Assembly (NCBI GenBank): GCA_021805485.1
Contig: JAJZFF010000212.1
Location: 1-7,714, forward strand
DNA length: 7,714 nt
DNA from: Pseudomonadota bacterium
Lineage (GTDB): Bacteria; Pseudomonadota; Alphaproteobacteria; Acetobacterales; Acetobacteraceae
Reading direction: 5' to 3'
Shown here: positions 6,875 through 7,714 of the stretch, piece by piece
Layout of the letters: the number at the start of each line of letters is the position of its first letter
Numbering within the stretch: position 1 is the first letter of the stretch
Program-made: the position numbers and the translations under genes
Notes under the pieces: model-generated
What the model saw: only the letters and a program-made list of their open reading frames with translations
Databases searched by the model: none
Told to the model about the DNA's origin: nothing

Positions 6875-7714
6875 TTACAGCGCCACGCTGCCCGCGGCCA
6901 GAGCCGCGGCGCGGGACGGATCGAAGCGGCGGTTGAGGGCGATGCGCGCGGGCTTCTCGATGAGCACGTGCAGCAGCACGGCAAGGCCGAGCGTGAGCGC
7001 CGCAAGCATGGAGGCGACCGCCAGCGGCGCGGCCGCGCGCGCGATGCCCAGATGCCGGAAAAACTGCGTGGTGAGGAGTTCGGCCGGCGCAAAACTCATG
7101 TAGAACGCATAGGAGATCACGCCCATGGCGCGCAGCGGGCGGATGGCGCCGATGCTCGCCGGCCGTTCGGCATCTCCCTGCATGGCGAGGCCATAAAGCA
7201 TCAGCCAGAGGCCGAGCACGGTCATCGCGTCGTGCCCGGTCGCGGCGAAGGCGACTGCCAACGCTGCGCCGGCAAGCGCGATGATGCGGTTCGGCGCCTC
7301 GTCGGCGATGAAGGGGATGAACGCCGTTGTCGCCATTCCGGCGATGAATTCCGGAAAGAAGCGCAGCAACGAGCTGCCGAAGGTCAGGTTCAGCCCGCCA
7401 TGGATATCGGCGACCGTGGCGAGAATGCTGAAACAGAGCGGCAGGGAGATCGCCAGCGCCCCCTTGTAGAAGACGCGGTAGCACGCGATCAGCAGCGGAA
7501 ACAGCAGATAACCGGCCCATTCGCTGCTGATCGACCAGGAGGGATAGTTCCACGCCCAGTGATCAAGCGTCCCCCAGCCCTGAACGAGGGCGAGATGGCA
7601 GAGCAGTGCGAAGCCCGCGAAGCGGGCCGGCTCGCGCGGGGGGATGCCGGCCGCGATACCGGCAAGGAACAGCCCGCCGAGCAGCGCGATTACCGCGATA
7701 TGCACCGGATAGAT
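6875..7714 (-). CDS. acyltransferase-3 family (OafA/ExoZ-like) integral membrane protein, 5' end cut by the window edge
   Basis: The 279 codons visible before the TAA at 6877-6875 read in frame from the window edge as IYPVHIAVIALLGG and continue through a run of hydrophobic segments. Features of the acyltransferase-3 family are the (R)IYPxH entry to a membrane segment, the NYPSWSISSEW motif (7517-7549; the P.WSLs.E signature), the LRFFPEFIAGM stretch, ISYAFYM near the C-terminus, and a final helix ending in LIEKPAR. Such proteins move acetyl or other acyl groups from cytoplasmic CoA onto O-antigen, exopolysaccharide, peptidoglycan or small molecules; the acceptor cannot be told here. Roughly the first 80-100 residues, including the N-terminal His/Arg region, are missing. 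One expected His in the SYxxYxxH motif is Phe (7091-7093). The stop lies only 33 bp before proS with no clear terminator, so read-through into proS is likely. Confidence 0.88.
   Translation of the reverse strand: MYPVHIAVIALLGGLFLAGIAAGIPPREPARFAGFALLCHLALVQGWGTLDHWAWNYPSWSISSEWAGYLLFPLLIACYRVFYKGALAISLPLCFSILATVADIHGGLNLTFGSSLLRFFPEFIAGMATTAFIPFIADEAPNRIIALAGAALAVAFAATGHDAMTVLGLWLMLYGLAMQGDAERPASIGAIRPLRAMGVISYAFYMSFAPAELLTTQFFRHLGIARAAAPLAVASMLAALTLGLAVLLHVLIEKPARIALNRRFDPSRAAALAAGSVAL

Noticed and set aside
6892..6909. Perfect 7-bp inverted repeat (CCGCGGC, 4-nt loop, GCCGCGG) near the acyltransferase 3' end
   Set aside because: It lies inside the coding sequence in an alanine-rich tail and is not followed by a T-run on the minus strand, so it does not look like an intrinsic terminator. 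GC-rich alanine codons make such repeats common.
1..7714. Search for CRISPR arrays, insertion-sequence ends, tRNA genes, riboswitches and phage or defence genes
   Set aside because: None seen. Coding density is very high, the largest gap without a gene is 67 bp, and all genes fit known families with similar base composition, so no transferred island or new system can be supported.

Overview
This window is GC-rich chromosomal DNA from an alphaproteobacterium. The evidence is the short, editing-domain-less class of prolyl-tRNA synthetase, the single lipoprotein-releasing permease paired with one LolD ATPase directly after proS, and strong G/C bias at third codon positions. Protein wording recalls Acetobacteraceae/Rhodospirillales (Acidiphilium-like), but that narrower placement is an impression from memory, not a test.

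Layout. At the left edge is the 5' part of a minus-strand FAD-dependent dehydrogenase (1-357). A 67-bp divergent gap follows, then the only plus-strand gene, an ABC-F ATPase of the Uup type (425-2230). Everything to the right is on the minus strand and tightly packed. In transcription order it is: a membrane acyltransferase (cut by the right edge, ending at 6875), proS (6841-5528), the lipoprotein-release permease (5528-4281), lolD (4288-3611), an HSL-type alpha/beta hydrolase (3588-2650) and a PsiE-family membrane protein (about 2660-2190). Gaps are 33 bp or less, and three of the junctions are overlaps, which looks like one co-transcribed and partly translationally coupled run. The PsiE gene meets the ABC-F gene tail to tail, with 41 bp of shared coding sequence.

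How the genes work together. The permease and LolD form the inner-membrane ABC machine that loads lipoproteins onto the LolA carrier. ProRS makes Pro-tRNA, and Uup-type ABC-F proteins act on ribosomes. The hydrolase, PsiE protein and acyltransferase are accessory functions with unknown substrates that have collected around this housekeeping core. I found no mobile element, CRISPR array, RNA gene, convincing terminator or sign of a new defence or biosynthetic system. The window reads as ordinary core genome with a few modest points of interest: the unusual neighbours of proS-lol, the tail-to-tail overlap, the non-ATG start of the PsiE gene, and a substituted motif position in the acyltransferase.
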